A program made the translations under genes and the position numbers. A stretch of 64,000 nucleotides of DNA from Pegea sp. RAD2-039 (lineage: Eukaryota > Chordata > Thaliacea > Salpida > Salpidae). Of the stretch, positions 11,272 through 22,739 are shown piece after piece. The notes below the pieces were generated by a model. It saw nothing but the letters and a program-made list of their open reading frames with translations. It was not told where the DNA came from and made no database searches. The stretch covers positions 310,001-374,000 of the forward strand of contig JAQGEQ010000107.1 of assembly GCA_034620365.1 (NCBI GenBank), in the 5' to 3' direction. The stretch's first letter is position 1. Each line of letters begins with the position of its first letter.

Positions 11272-12553
11272 ATGTATTTCTTTGCTTGTAAGTCTTGCCG
11301 GTCAATCTGCTCCAGGTTCCAATACTGCGCACCGTTTTTTGTAGAAGAGTTTCCAGACGCTATTTCTGTGTCCCAAGCTGATGTGAGTGAAATTATTGAT
11401 AATGATTACTGTTACATCGGAGGCTGTTCTGTCCTGCCAGTTTTTTGTTTGGCTTGCAATATTGAGTTTGTTCCAGAATCATAAGAGTCAGTAATAAACA
11501 TCGAAAATCATTACGTGGCTTGTATCAATTTAAAAGAGAATCATTGATAAAAATGGATATAGAAACTGTTCAAAGAGAATTTGAAGTGATAAAAGAAAGA
11601 ATAGCAAGTGAAAAAGAGGAAGAACATAGGAAAGAAGAAGAGAAAGAAGAAGAGGAAAAAGAAGGGGAAGAAGAAGAAGAAGAGAAAAAAGAGGAGAAAA
11701 CAGAATAGGAAGAAGCAGAGGAAGAAGAAGAGGAAGAAAGAGAGTAAGATTAAAATGAAGAAGGTGAAGATGAAGAGAGTGAAAGTGTTGATGATTCCCT
11801 CCGGATTCAAGATCTTCAAAGTATTTTAGTAGAGAGTTAGAAAAAGAGAAACATAAAGTGAACAACCAAATCTTAGAAATAACTTCTTTAGATATCAAAG
11901 AAATGAGACTTGTGAGTAGAGTTGCTGATCAACAGATCAATTTGTATTTGGTATTTGCAGTTGAGATTTTAACAAGAAACTTTGTTCCAGTATTAAAGAT
12001 AAAATTGAGACAAATTGAAGCAGATTTATTCATGAAAGTTCTTGCATCTACTGATTTTTTGGTTTCGAATTGTAGAGAAACCACTGAAAGATATTTGAAA
12101 AAGCTTACTCTTAACAACTCAAAGAAAAGAAGATTAATTGAAAGTACGTGTAAAAAACTATCAACACTAATTTCGAAGACAATTAAAAAGTATTTTCATA
12201 AATTTGAACAGTTTCTAGAAATTGATATTTTTATAATGAAAAGATCTTTGAGAAAGATTCTTCGAGATGCTATTGTTCAAATTAAACGGAAAAACTCTTG
12301 TGCTCTTACTAACATCAACGAAGAACATCTTAGTTGTACATTATGTCTGTTAACAAAAATGGTAGAAATACGAGCTGAATGTTTGATTAATATTGACAAT
12401 GAAATGGAAATTGTTTTAGAAAAACTGTTTTACTGGATCCAAAGTGGTTTTGAATTTTCTAACGAGGTGTGGAGTGCCAAACTGAATTCAAATTTTGGAA
12501 AATTACTAAATAGTAGTATTCGTTTGATTCGAAAAACCTGTTTGACGAAATAA
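11272..12553 (+). pseudogene. Mis18/Yippee-like coiled-coil protein, copy 1 (frameshifted)
   Basis: This copy matches the intact gene at 52488-53663. It has the two CxxC pairs of a Mis18/Yippee-type zinc domain (ACKSC and FCLAC), a Glu-rich middle and a basic, helical C-terminal region. One base is missing near 11466-11470 compared with copies 2-4, giving a stop at 11482-11484. The frame resumes at about 11485 and runs to a TAG at 11706-11708 in the Glu-rich tract. Another base is missing near 11824, and the C-terminal frame runs to 12553. Three separate lesions make it a pseudogene unless the assembly is wrong. Confidence 0.6.
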
Positions 12554-13374
12554 CAATTAGAATATTGATTTTACTAATATAGGTTGGACATCAGTATTAT
12601 TGAAATACATTTTTTTTTTAAAGTTTTACTTTTAGTTGTTGTTCAAAAGAAATTTATGTTTTGTGACTTGACGAATTCTTACAAAAAAAAATTACATTCT
12701 AGAATTATCCATGTCTTCTAAATTTTATTTTTAAGTCTTAAACTACAAAAAGAACTTTTAAAAAAGCTTTTATGATTTGCTTTGAATCTTTTTATAGAAC
12801 TTTAAATAACTTAGAAAAATAAAACTACTTATTAGTGACCTTTGGTAAATCCTAAAATAAGTTTATATATAAAAATGTTAACTTACTTTTTTTAATATAC
12901 TTAATTAAAAAATATCTAATTTGTTGATAAAGCAGAAATCAAACCTAATATCTTTAAGGTTATCATAATCGTAATTAGTTAATAGAGTTCTAATTTGGTT
13001 TTTCAACTTTCTGCTAGTTGTTTAAACTACAAAAACTTTTACATAATTAATTCAAAATTGTATTATGGTTGTTTGAAAAGATTTATTTGGTATTCAGAAG
13101 AATCGTTTAAATTGAAAAACTCTTAGTGAATGATCAGAATAAATAACTAAACGAAACGTGTTTAAAAGATTCGTAAAAAAATAACGATTATATATTTATT
13201 CGTATTTATAAATAATAAACTTTTTTATAAAACTTATTACAACGCATATGAAATGTAGTAAATATTAAAAACATAATTTTTGTAAAGCTTTTTAGATTAA
13301 GTCTTTAAACCAAATAAAACAACTGAATTCATAATAAGTTTGATCTTTTACTAAGTTATTCTCAATTTTTATAG
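12554..13374. repeat. Spacer after Mis18-like copy 1
   Basis: AT-rich sequence repeated after copy 2 (20271-21074) and copy 3 (27963-28745). No gene seen. The last 60 nt are the 3' half of the usual intron that separates the two chitin-binding half-exons, though the upstream half-exon is missing. Confidence 0.5.
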
Positions 13375-13473
13375 GAATCTTAGAGATAATGTCACGTCCT
13401 CCTGCAACTCATTTCAATCCATATTTGAAGATTTGTGATTTTCCATATAAAGTTCCTCCTTGCAGAGTAGATA
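13375..13473 (+). CDS. Orphan chitin-binding half-exon (exon b only)
   Basis: A 99-nt, phase-1 exon b follows a tatag acceptor and is followed by gtaatt. It encodes the second half of the domain with cysteine 5 (LKIC) and cysteine 6 (VPPC). Cysteine 4 is Arg (MSRP). No exon a exists upstream. The reading frame is open, unlike the last modules of genes 1, 2 and 4. It could be spliced to 13877-13920 and on to the CTLD exon at 14089, but it would then be half a domain. It may simply be a relic. Confidence 0.45.
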
Positions 13474-13508
13474 GTAATTAAAACTAAAGAGCTAAGAACT
13501 TTAGGTTT

Positions 13509-13620
13509 GCTGATATTGAAGCCTTAAGTAATCAAGACACTTACGTATTCATGATACTAATTCTTGACAGCATCATTCAAATGATGACATCATTTAGTTC
13601 TGAACTTATGATTGTAAACG
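13509..13620 (+). pseudogene. Relic of the tyrosine-motif cytoplasmic tail
   Basis: This segment aligns with the end of CTLD copy A (tail and first 3' untranslated bases). It reads A-D-I-E-A-L-S-N-Q-D-T-Y-V-F-M, where copy A has ANIEDLNHQDIYVSM, and then the shared atgatgacatcattta sequence. It lies directly after the orphan half-exon, as if the CTLD and TM part had been deleted from between them. The same arrangement recurs at about 21203-21310. Confidence 0.55.
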
Positions 13621-13876
13621 GATATTTCATTTTCTAATTTTTTTTTATAAATCTCGAACCATCAGCCTAAAACCTCTCGTAAACATTCATTCTTTAAATT
13701 CTAATTCTTTACTTTTTTCTATAAAAAATTTAGTGCTTATTGTTGACGAATCTAAATATTAATCGTTAGTTAATACAAATAATTAAATGTATTATAACCT
13801 TAACCATGTTAATTATATCATCATTTGAATAAATCTCAAAAACGTTTTTTCACGTATAATCATTCAATTATTTCAG

Positions 13877-13920
13877 ATCAGTTGGTTCAGCTTCTGACTA
13901 GTAGTGTTAAAATAGTTCAG
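13877..13920 (+). CDS. 44-nt linker exon that changes phase (copy B)
   Basis: The sequence tatttcag precedes this exon and gttaaa follows it. It enters in phase 1 and leaves in phase 0, coding for about DQLVQLLTSSVKIVQ. It would join a phase-1 chitin-binding exon to the CTLD exon that opens in phase 0 at 14089 after aacag. A copy is at 21572-21615. In the 6.2, 32.5 and 47.1 kb copies the equivalent stretch meets a TGA before any donor. Inferred from splice signals only. Confidence 0.4.
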
Positions 13921-14088
13921 GTTAAAAGTAAAAAAAAAGAAAATGAAAATATACAAGACTCGAAGATATCTATAAATAAATATATTTGTTCAAATTCAAG
14001 GAAATAGCTTTTTGGATAAAGTACTAAAAAAGACAAAGAAAAGTATTTAACTTTAAAACTAAAAGAAACTTTTTTAGAAGTATAACAG

Positions 14089-14931
14089 TTGGTTGAGTTT
14101 TTGGTTGTTAAGTTTTATGGTTCAAAAAACCAGAATATGGTTGAGAATAAAAGTCAAAGGGTAAAGGAGGTTTTTGATTCTAGTATCGGTGTGATTGAAG
14201 CAGTAAATTTATACAGAAGTAAATCTGAAGCCACCAAATATTGTGAGGAAAATGATGGAATGTTGATTCCATTACATAATCAGAAGATAGTTGATGAAGT
14301 ATCTAATAAACTTATGGAAGTTAAATTCCTTAAAGAAGGAAGTTGGATTCTTGTTGGACTTGATTGTAAAAACGGAATATATCAGTGGCAAGATGGAATG
14401 AAGTTTAATGGAAATAATTACAATCCAAGTTTGCAGTTTCCAACAGATAAGTGTCAAAACTTCTTTTATCTTCGACGTAGAAGTAACAGAAAGAAGTTCC
14501 AACTCACAGGAAGTCGATGGAACTATTATGTTCCATTTTTATGTTTAAGGAATAGTAAGATTAAACCAACAACAAAAAGGTCAACAATTACATTTACAGA
14601 AGCAAAAGATATTTTTACGTCTAGTAACAGACAAACAGCAATTACTTTGACTGATTCAACAAGCAAACCTTTGTATAGTAACAGACAAACAACATTTACT
14701 TTGACAGAACCAACAAGCAAACCTTTCACTAGTAGCAGACAAACAACAACTTTATTTACTGGTAGCAATAAATTAGGTTTTAACAACTTTCTCTTGTTTG
14801 GTTTATTTGTTGGATCAGTTCTGTTATTTGTATTAATTTGCTACATGGTTTTAAAAAAGACCTTTCTTAAGAAAAAGAAACTAAAATATGCTGCCAATGA
14901 TATTGAGCTTCAAGATGCTAAGATTGAATAG
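14089..14931 (+). CDS. CTLD / stalk / TM exon, copy B (tail truncated)
   Basis: The frame is open for 281 codons. Residues about 30-155 form a C-type-lectin-like domain, with cysteine 1 in TKYC, the W-x-x-VGL core (WILVGLDC), YQWQDG, a KCQN cysteine, SRWNYYVPFLC and no EPN or QPD sugar motif. A Thr-rich stalk of three 18-residue repeats (RQT..LTEPTSKP) follows, then a membrane span (about FLLFGLFVGSVLLFVLICYM) and a basic stop-transfer KKKK. The frame stops with TAG at 14929-14931, where copy C reads GAG. A second TAG at 14971-14973 replaces the tyrosine of VYANI. The membrane anchor is therefore kept but the tyrosine motifs are lost. The TTG at 14089 is not a likely start; the exon needs an upstream signal-peptide exon, and none is near. 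Confidence 0.6.
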   Translation: MVEFLVVKFYGSKNQNMVENKSQRVKEVFDSSIGVIEAVNLYRSKSEATKYCEENDGMLIPLHNQKIVDEVSNKLMEVKFLKEGSWILVGLDCKNGIYQWQDGMKFNGNNYNPSLQFPTDKCQNFFYLRRRSNRKKFQLTGSRWNYYVPFLCLRNSKIKPTTKRSTITFTEAKDIFTSSNRQTAITLTDSTSKPLYSNRQTTFTLTEPTSKPFTSSRQTTTLFTGSNKLGFNNFLLFGLFVGSVLLFVLICYMVLKKTFLKKKKLKYAANDIELQDAKIE

Positions 14932-15059
14932 GAAGAAGACATCAATCAGCAAAGAGAAGAAAGTCATCTTTAGGCTGATAGTGAAGACTTAAACCATCAA
15001 GACACTTATGTATCCATGATGCCAATTCATACCAGCATCATTTAAACGATGACGTCATT

Positions 15060-18000
15060 TAGTCCAGAACTTCAAACTGTAAATGGATATTTTATTTTCT
15101 CATTTTGTTTTCAAATCTCGTAAACAGATTTTAAAGTTATTCTTTTATTAATTTTATTTCCTGAGAAGTTTTCTTTCCCTTATTTAATTTTTTCCATCTA
15201 AAAAATTGTTGATTATTGTTGAAGTATCTTCTAATGATGTATCAATTATCAACTTCTAATGATGAGTAGCTTTGGCAGATATATATCCAAAATGTAAGTG
15301 AAGATGATAAAATTGTTTATAAGCAAGCTGAATACTTCTTAATGCAATCTTAGAATAAATTTCAGCTGCAAAATAATAAATCTTACTTGATTATTTCATT
15401 CGTTAAATAAACTTCAAAATAGTTTTATTTCCGTTTAATCATTTAATTAAATAATTCAGTTAGTTGTATCGGTAGATCAAATCAGTAGATATAATTTTAC
15501 TAATTGCTTTGAATTTAGTTTTACTTTTATCAAATTGTGATGGTTTTAAAGATTTAATCTAAAAGTAAATCACATATGCAGTTCTTAAATTTCTATCAAA
15601 CAAATTTTATGGTTTAAAATAAAGTCTTTCAGGCTGTTATTTAACATGAAAACAAAACACTAAAATGTTTTGACTAATAGATCTTAATAAAAGTGCTTGG
15701 TGACTTTTTGTTTAATTTGATTTTGAATCTAATTTAAGATTTTATAGTTTTGATTTGTAACAACTTTCTCTTAGATAAAATACTATTCAGTTAAAAAAGG
15801 AAAAAGCTCGAAAAAGTTTGGAATGACAAAATTGTGAATTTCTCCTTTTGTTCATTGTTTATATTTTTTCACAAAAAATATTTATAATCTGAGGATAAAT
15901 CTGCTAAAAATGAGTTTCAAATAGTTTATGTCAAAAATGAAATTATTTTTAATCAAATTCGTCAAACAAATGAATTAAAAATATTGATTTTTGTAAATCA
16001 ATTCTAAAACATAAAATGTCTTCTATTTAGAATCAATTACTCATGTTTTAGAATTTATCATTCTACAAGTTTTTAGAAAAATAAATCAAAAGGAAATAAC
16101 AAATAATTGTAATAAGTTGTAAATTAAACTTATTGAAATAAAAATATTTGATGAATAATTTTTAAATTTTATCCATAAAATGTAAAGAAAAGTAAAACAT
16201 GACTTCTACAAAATTGAAATTAATAAAGAAAATTTTGAAACTAAGAGACTTAGTCTACTAAGAGTTGTGCAAATTTGTTTTAAACGTTTTGAAAGATCTG
16301 TGGACAAAAAATTTAGATGAAACTTTAATTTTGGTTTAATGAGTTCTTCAATTATTAAATCTTTCTTTAAAAACAGGATAAAAAGTAATTTAATCATCGA
16401 TAGTTTCCTACAATAAAACCAATCATCAAATAAAAAAGTCTTCTTTTTATTGTTATCAAAGAAAGTTTATTTATGAAAAGTTTTTGAATAGATAGAAAAA
16501 AATGAAGTTAAACACAAAGTCTAAACTCTTTAAGGGATTTAAATTCTTTTAATATATATATCGATATTAGTATTAAGTGAGATTGTATAGTTTGTGAGAA
16601 AGTTTATTAGCAAAAGATATTCTTTTTAGGCATTCTACATCACATTTATTTTAAAAAATGAATAAAAAAATTTAACTAGATTATAAATAAAGTATCAATT
16701 TTATGAAATAAAGTCTTGAATTACTATCTCGTATTTTTTTTCTTGAAATACTTTCTTGTGCATAAAATAACACTTCACGATCAATTATTACGTTTGTTTG
16801 TATTAAAAGTCCTGGATGTAAATCTTTTTGAAGAAATTTTTGAATGTATTGATTTTTATCAAAAAAATAAGATTTAACATTTATATTCAAGTTTGGAATA
16901 ATTAATAAAAGAGGTAGTGCTCCCAATACCAACTTAACTGGTAATCATTAAATTAAACTTTATAAAATCTCTAATCAGATAAAAATTTTCTTTTTCAATT
17001 TGGTTATTTTCAACTTCATAGAAAACATTAAGAAACATAAAATAATTTTTAATTTAAGTACATTGAAATTTTAACCAAGTACTTTTCATAAATAAATGAA
17101 TGAATGCTTTTGAAAATTGTTTTAAAATATTTTGATAGTTTTGCAAATTTCGAAGGCTTTCAAATAACCTTAGCTACATCCTCTAAAAAGACTCGTGTGT
17201 TTAGATAGATTAAAAAAAATTAATTAAATTAATTAAGAAAATCTTCTTGACATCTATAATTGTTTTATTGTATCATTCACTTCCTCTTCAAATTGAATAT
17301 TCTTTAAAAGTTTTCATTAAATTTTTTCATTAAATTTAAACAATTTAAAAACACTTTGAATAGTTTCATAGGAAGTAGATTATCCATGAAAAAATCTACT
17401 TTGCAAGAAACTGATTGGAAATCTATTGAATGTGAATTTTGTTAATACAAATTTTAATAGAAATTTATGAAAAGATGATCATAATACGGAGCATTTTAAG
17501 AACATTCGGGATGCAGACTCAAGATCTTGACCTTACACCTCCTCCACAGTCAGAAAATTAGCTGCAATTCCAGTTTTAAATAAAAACTAAATTTTTAATT
17601 TCCACTAAGTGGCGTAAAAGAGCTAAAACTTACATAAAGATTGTTGGTTTCAAAATCTGATCTTTCACTATGACAATAACACAATAACCAAATTTTTTAA
17701 ATAGTTTTTTAAATATCTTATTGAATTATCAAACTTTCTTTTAAAGTGCAAAAACTAAAAAAACTTAATATAATTTCAAGAATATGAAGAATACAATTTA
17801 AGATTTATAGAAGTTGATTTTCAATTTTTATTGAATTTCTATTAAACTGATAAGATTCCTGAACATATTAGATGTCTGATTTTTTTAACTAAAATTTACT
17901 TTAATTTTTTTAAGCCAAAACAGTATTCTCTGATTGTATCAAATACTTGTATTAGTTTAAAAACATTCTAATATTATGTTTTACTACCAGCATTTAATTA

Positions 18001-18990
18001 ACATTTATATTTTTAATGAATATTTACAGTTATTTACATTTTGTAAATGTAAAATAAGAACTGAATAATAATTTGATTCTAAAAGTTTAAATTTGAAATG
18101 TAACTTTGTTTCAAAAAGTAAAAATACTTTTTAATTATAAAAAGATATAAGATTTTATTTACTGACTTTCAACTTTTGGTAGAAAAAATAAAATCGTTTT
18201 TTTTGTCATAAAATGTACTTTGAAATTGTTTTATAATTCTTTTAATCGATCTTAAACCTTTATAACTCATATAAACGAATTTATGATGACAATAAAACAG
18301 GTTTTCGTTTTTTTCATTATTTGTTACTCGAAGTAATATATTAGAAACTTTATCTCTTGGTGAAAAATATTTCGATTTACAATCAATCATAGAACTGAAT
18401 ATTTAATAAGATTTTTCTCAAACTTTCAAATATAATGCTTTCAATTGTAAAAAAATGATTAAAAGTAGAAAGTTTGCTTAAAAATATTTAACTATTTTGT
18501 ATTTTGTAGCATTACATTGTAAATTATTTCTTTTTTAGTTCAAATAAGAAGATTTTACAAGTAATTCAACCTGAAGCGATTTTAAACCAATTATAAGAGA
18601 TTTTTTAAATAAAAAATAGTTTAACTATTTATTATTTCTAATGGAGAAATAAGATTTAACATTTTTCTTCAAGTTTAAAAGTTTTTTTTAGGTTTTGTGT
18701 AAAACTACCTTAAACACGTTTTTCGTCTAAAGGTTTAATTCATTTTAAAAGTCATTATAAGATTTTATGAAATTATTTTACTTTTTTTAAGTTACTTATT
18801 TAGTGTTAAAATCTTTCTAACTTTTAAGCTGTTCGAGAATCTATAATTAGCTTATTTTGAAAAATATATGAAACAATTGATGTTGTCGCTTTTTCAAAAA
18901 CTTTATATTTTATCATTAACCTCAAAAAATTGAATTTCAAAATTTGTTCACACTTCCCAGCTTTTCTATTTTTAGCTTCTAAATCGTACA
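15060..18990. repeat. Spacer of 7.7-kb unit, copy 2
   Basis: This repeats the 7.3-11.3 kb spacer. It includes the conserved 30-codon patch at about 16226-16320, the terminal-codon remnant at 16895-16951, the promoter-like block at about 17.2-17.45 kb and the antisense frame at 18169-18390. A - strand frame of 83 codons at 16681-16932 is not kept open in the other copies. No other gene seen. Confidence 0.5.
16895..16951 (+). pseudogene. Remnant of a chitin-binding gene's terminal codons, copy 2
   Basis: The same G-I-I-N, KRGSAPNTNLTGNH and TAA as at 9197-9253, with one AAG to AAA change. No domain remains upstream. Confidence 0.55.
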
Positions 18991-20270
18991 ATGTATTTCT
19001 TTGCTTGTAAGTCTTGCCGGTCAATCTGCTCCAGGTTCAAATACTGCGCACCGTTTTTTGTAGAAGAGTTTCCAGACGCTATTTCTGTGTCCCAAGCTGA
19101 TGTGAGTGAAATTATTGATAATGATTACTGTTACATCGGAGGCTGTTCTGTCCTGCCAGTTTTTTGTTTGGATTGCAATATTGAGCTTGGTTGCAGAATC
19201 ATAAGAGTCAGTAATAAAAATCGAAAATCATTACGTGGCTTGTATCAATTTAAAAGAGAATCATTGATAAAAATGGATATAGAAACTGTTCAAAGAGAAT
19301 TTGAAGTGATCAAAGAAAGAATATCAAGTGAAAAAGAGGAAGAAAATAGGAAAGAAGAAGAGAAAGAAGAAGAGGAAAAAGAAGGGAAAAAAGAGGAGAA
19401 AACAGAATAGGAAGAAGCAGAGGAAGAAGAAGAGGAAGAAAGAGAGAAAGATTAAAATGAAGAAGGTGAAGATGAAAAGAGTGAAAATGTTGATGATTCC
19501 TTCCGGATTCAAGATCTTTAAAGTATTTTTAGTAGAGAGTTAGAAAAAGAGAAACATAAAGTGAACAACCAAATCTTAGAAATAACTTCATCAGATATCA
19601 AAGGAATGAGACTTGTGAGTAGAGTTGCTGATCAACAGATCAATTTGTATTTGGTATTTGCAGTTGAGATTTTAACAAGAAACTTGGTTCCAGTATTAAA
19701 GATAAAATTGAAACAAATTGAAGCAGATTTATTCTCAAAAGTTCTTGCATCTACTGATTTTTTAGTTTCGAATTGTAGAGAAACCACTAAAAGGTATTTG
19801 AAAAAGTTTACTCTTAACAACTCAAAGAAAAGAAGATTAATTGAAAGTACATATAAAAAACTATCAACATTAATTTCGAAGACAATTAAAAAGTATTTTC
19901 ATAAATTCAACAGTTTCTAGAAGTTGATCTTTTTATAATGAAAAGATCTTTGAGAAAGATTCTTCGAGATGCTATTGTTCAAATTAAACGGAAAAACTCT
20001 TGTGCTCTTACTAACATCAACGAAGAACATCTTAGTTGTACATTATTTCTGTTAACAAAAATGGTAAAAATACGAGCTGAATGTTTGATTAATATTGACA
20101 ATGAAATGGAAATTGTGTTAGAAAAGCTGTTTTACTGGATCCAAAGTGGTTTTGAAAATTCTAACATGATGTTGAATGCCAAACTGAATTCATATTTGGG
20201 AAAACTACAAGATGGTATTATTGGTTTGATTCGAAAAACTTGTATGACGAAAAAACAATTAGAATATTGA
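18991..20270 (+). pseudogene. Mis18/Yippee-like coiled-coil protein, copy 2 (broken)
   Basis: The zinc-domain part is open from 18991 with both CxxC pairs (ACKSC, FCLDC) and the LGCRIIRV segment. In the Glu-rich part a TAG at 19408-19410 and two later TAA codons interrupt the same frame. That frame reopens from about 19528, then loses one base near 19908 (tcaacag where copy 4 has tcgaacag) and stops at 19920. The last part is open from 19938 to 20270 and ends KKQLEY, like copy 4. It is probably not functional as a full-length protein. Confidence 0.6.
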
Positions 20271-21074
20271 TTTTACTAATATAGGTTGGACATCAGTTTT
20301 ATTGAAATGCATTTCGCTTTTAAAGTTTTACTTTTGATTGTTGTTAAAAATGAAATTTGTGTTTGGTGACTTGACGAATTCTTACAAATAAAAATAACAT
20401 TCTAGAATAATCCATGACTTGTAAATTTTATTTTATATCTTAAACTACAAAAAGGACTTTTAAAAAAGCTTTTATGATTTGCTTTGAATCTTTTTATAGA
20501 ACTTTAAATAACTTAGAAAAATAAAACTACTTATTAGTGACCTTTGGTAAATACTAAAATAAGTTTATATATAAAAATGTTAACTTACTTTTTTTAATAT
20601 ACTTAATTAAAAAATATCTAATTTGTTGATAAAGCAGAAATCAAACCTAATATCTTTAAGGTTATCATAATCGTAATTTGTTAATAGAGTTCTAATTTGG
20701 TTTTTCATCTTTTGGTTAGTTGTTTAAACTCTAACGACATGTTCAGAATTAATTAAAAAAATATTATGCTTATTTGAAAAGATTTATTTGGTATTCAGAA
20801 GAATCGTTTAAATTGAATAACTCTTAGTGAATGATCAGAAAAACAACTAAACGAAACGTGTTTAAAAGGTTCGTAAAAAAATAACGATTATATATTTATT
20901 CGTATTTATAAATAATAAACTTTTTTATAAAACTTATTACAACGTATATGAAATGTAGTAAATATTAAAAACATAATTTTTGTAAAGCTTTTTAGATTAA
21001 GTCTTTAAACCAAATCAAACAACTGAATTCATAATAAGTTTGATCTTTTACTAAGTTATTCTCAATTTTTATAG
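20271..21074. repeat. Spacer after Mis18-like copy 2
   Basis: Repeats the 12554-13374 spacer. No gene seen. Confidence 0.5.
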
Positions 21075-21169
21075 GAATCTTAGAGATAATGTCCTCCTGC
21101 AGCTCATTTCAATCCATATTTAAAGGTTTGTGATTTTCCATAAAAAGTTCCTCCTTGCAGAGTAGATAG
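21075..21169 (+). pseudogene. Orphan chitin-binding half-exon, copy 2 (frameshifted)
   Basis: Matches 13375-13473 but lacks four bases around the cysteine 4 codon, so the frame shifts and meets TGA. The tatag acceptor is intact. A relic of the cytoplasmic tail follows at about 21203-21310. Confidence 0.55.
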
Positions 21170-21571
21170 TAATTAAAACTAAAGAGCTAAGAACTTTAGG
21201 TTTGCTGATATTGAAGCCTTAAGTAATCAAGACACTTACGTATTCATGATACTAATTCTTGACAGCATCATTCAAATGATGACATCATTTAGTTCTGAAC
21301 TTATGATTGTAAACGGATATTTCATTTTCTAATTTTTTTTTCTAAATCTTGAACCATCAGCCAAAAACCTCTCGTAAACATTCATTCTTTAAATTCTAAT
21401 TCTTTACTTTTTTCTATAAAAAATTTAGTGCTTATTGTTGACGAGTCTAAATATTAATCGTTAGTTAATACAAATAATTAAATGTATTATAACCTTAACC
21501 ATGTTAATTATATCATCATTTGAATAAATCTCTAAAACGTTTTTTCACGTATAATCATTCAATTATTTCAG

Positions 21572-21615
21572 ATCAGTTGGTTCAGCTTCTGACTAGTAGT
21601 GTTAAAATAGTTCAG
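21572..21615 (+). CDS. 44-nt linker exon that changes phase (copy C)
   Basis: Same as 13877-13920: tttcag acceptor, phase 1 in, phase 0 out, gttaag donor. It would join to the CTLD exon at 21784. Confidence 0.35.
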
Positions 21616-21783
21616 GTTAAGAGTAAAAAAAAAGAAAATGAAAATATACAAGACTCGAAGATATCTATAAATAAATATATTTGTTCAAATTCAAGGAAAT
21701 AGCTTTTTGGATAAAGTACTAAAAAAGACAAAGAAAAGCATTTAACTTTAAAACTAAAAGAAACTTTTTTAGAAGTATAACAG

Positions 21784-22669
21784 TTGGTTGAGTTTTTGGT
21801 TGTTAAGTTTTATGGTTCAAAAAACCAGAATATGGTTGAGAATAAAAGTCAAAGGGTAAAGGAGGTTTTTGATTCTAGTATCGGTGTGATTGAAGTAGTA
21901 AATTTATACAGAAGTAAATCTGAAGCCACCAAATATTGTGAGGAAAATGATGGAATGTTGATTCCATTACATAATCAGAAGATAGTTGATGAAGTATCTG
22001 ATAAACTTATGGAGGCTAAAATTAAAAAAAAAAAGAACCTGGCTTCAAGTAGGACTTGATTGTAAAAACGGAAGTTATCAGTGGCAAGATGGAATGAAGT
22101 TTAATGGAAATAATTATGATCCTATTTTGCAGTTTCCAACAGATAACTGTCAAAACTTCTTTTATATTCGACGTAGAAGTAACAGTAAGAAGTTCCAACT
22201 CACAGGAAGTCGATGGAACTATTATGTTCCATTTTTATGTTTAAGGAATAGTAAGACTAAACCAACAACAAAAAGGTCAACAAGTACATTTACAGAAGCA
22301 AAAGATATTTTTATGTCTAGTAACAGGCAAACAGCAATTACTTTGACTGAATCAACAAGCAAACCTTTGTATAGTAACAGACAAACAACATTTACTTTGA
22401 CAGAACCAACAAGCAAACCTTTCATTAGTAGCAGACAAACAACAACTTTATTTACTGGTAGCAATAAATTAGGTTTTAACAACTTTCTCTTGTTTGGTTT
22501 ATTTGTTGGATCAGTTCTGTTATTTGTATTTATTTGCTACATGGTTTTAAAAAAGACTCTTCTTAAGAAAAAGAAACTAAAATATGTTGCCAATGATATT
22601 GAGCTTCAAGATGCTAAGGTTGAAGAGGAAGAAGACATCAATCAGCAAAGAGAAGAAAGTCATCTTTAG
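21784..22669 (+). pseudogene. CTLD / stalk / TM exon, copy C (frameshift in an A run)
   Basis: This copy is nearly the same as copy B. A run of 11 A at 22024-22034 is one base longer than needed, comparing the equivalent T/A stretch in copy E. The first frame therefore stops at 22057-22059 and the rest continues in another frame to 22669. The second part has YQWQDG, NYYVPFLC, three stalk repeats and the membrane span. The tail keeps VEEEEDINQQREESH, then stops with TAG at the codon that is Tyr in copy A. That stop is shared with copy B, so the loss of the tyrosine motif predates the B/C split. A homopolymer assembly error could explain the frameshift. Confidence 0.6.
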
Positions 22670-22739
22670 GCTGATATTGAAGACTTAAACCATCAAGACA
22701 CTTATGTATCTATGATGCCAAGTCATAACAACATCAATT

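Noticed and set aside
11105..11332. A 75-codon - strand frame conserved in all four Mis18-like copies
   Set aside because: It overlaps the start of the sense gene and the surrounding DNA is equally conserved. No family is recognisable. I prefer the sense frame.
11530..11898. Leu/Phe-rich - strand frames at 11530-11898, 19324-19512 and 26925-27239
   Set aside because: They are the antisense of the GAA/GAG glutamate tracts.
14526..14786. Val/Leu-rich - strand frames over the CTLD stalk (14526, 22222, 33203, 47804, 47884)
   Set aside because: Antisense of the Thr-rich stalk repeats; their repeated sequence follows from the sense repeats.
16681..16932. An 83-codon - strand frame
   Set aside because: The matching regions at about 9.0-9.2 and 24.3-24.5 kb do not keep it open. 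It overlaps the + strand terminal-codon remnant.
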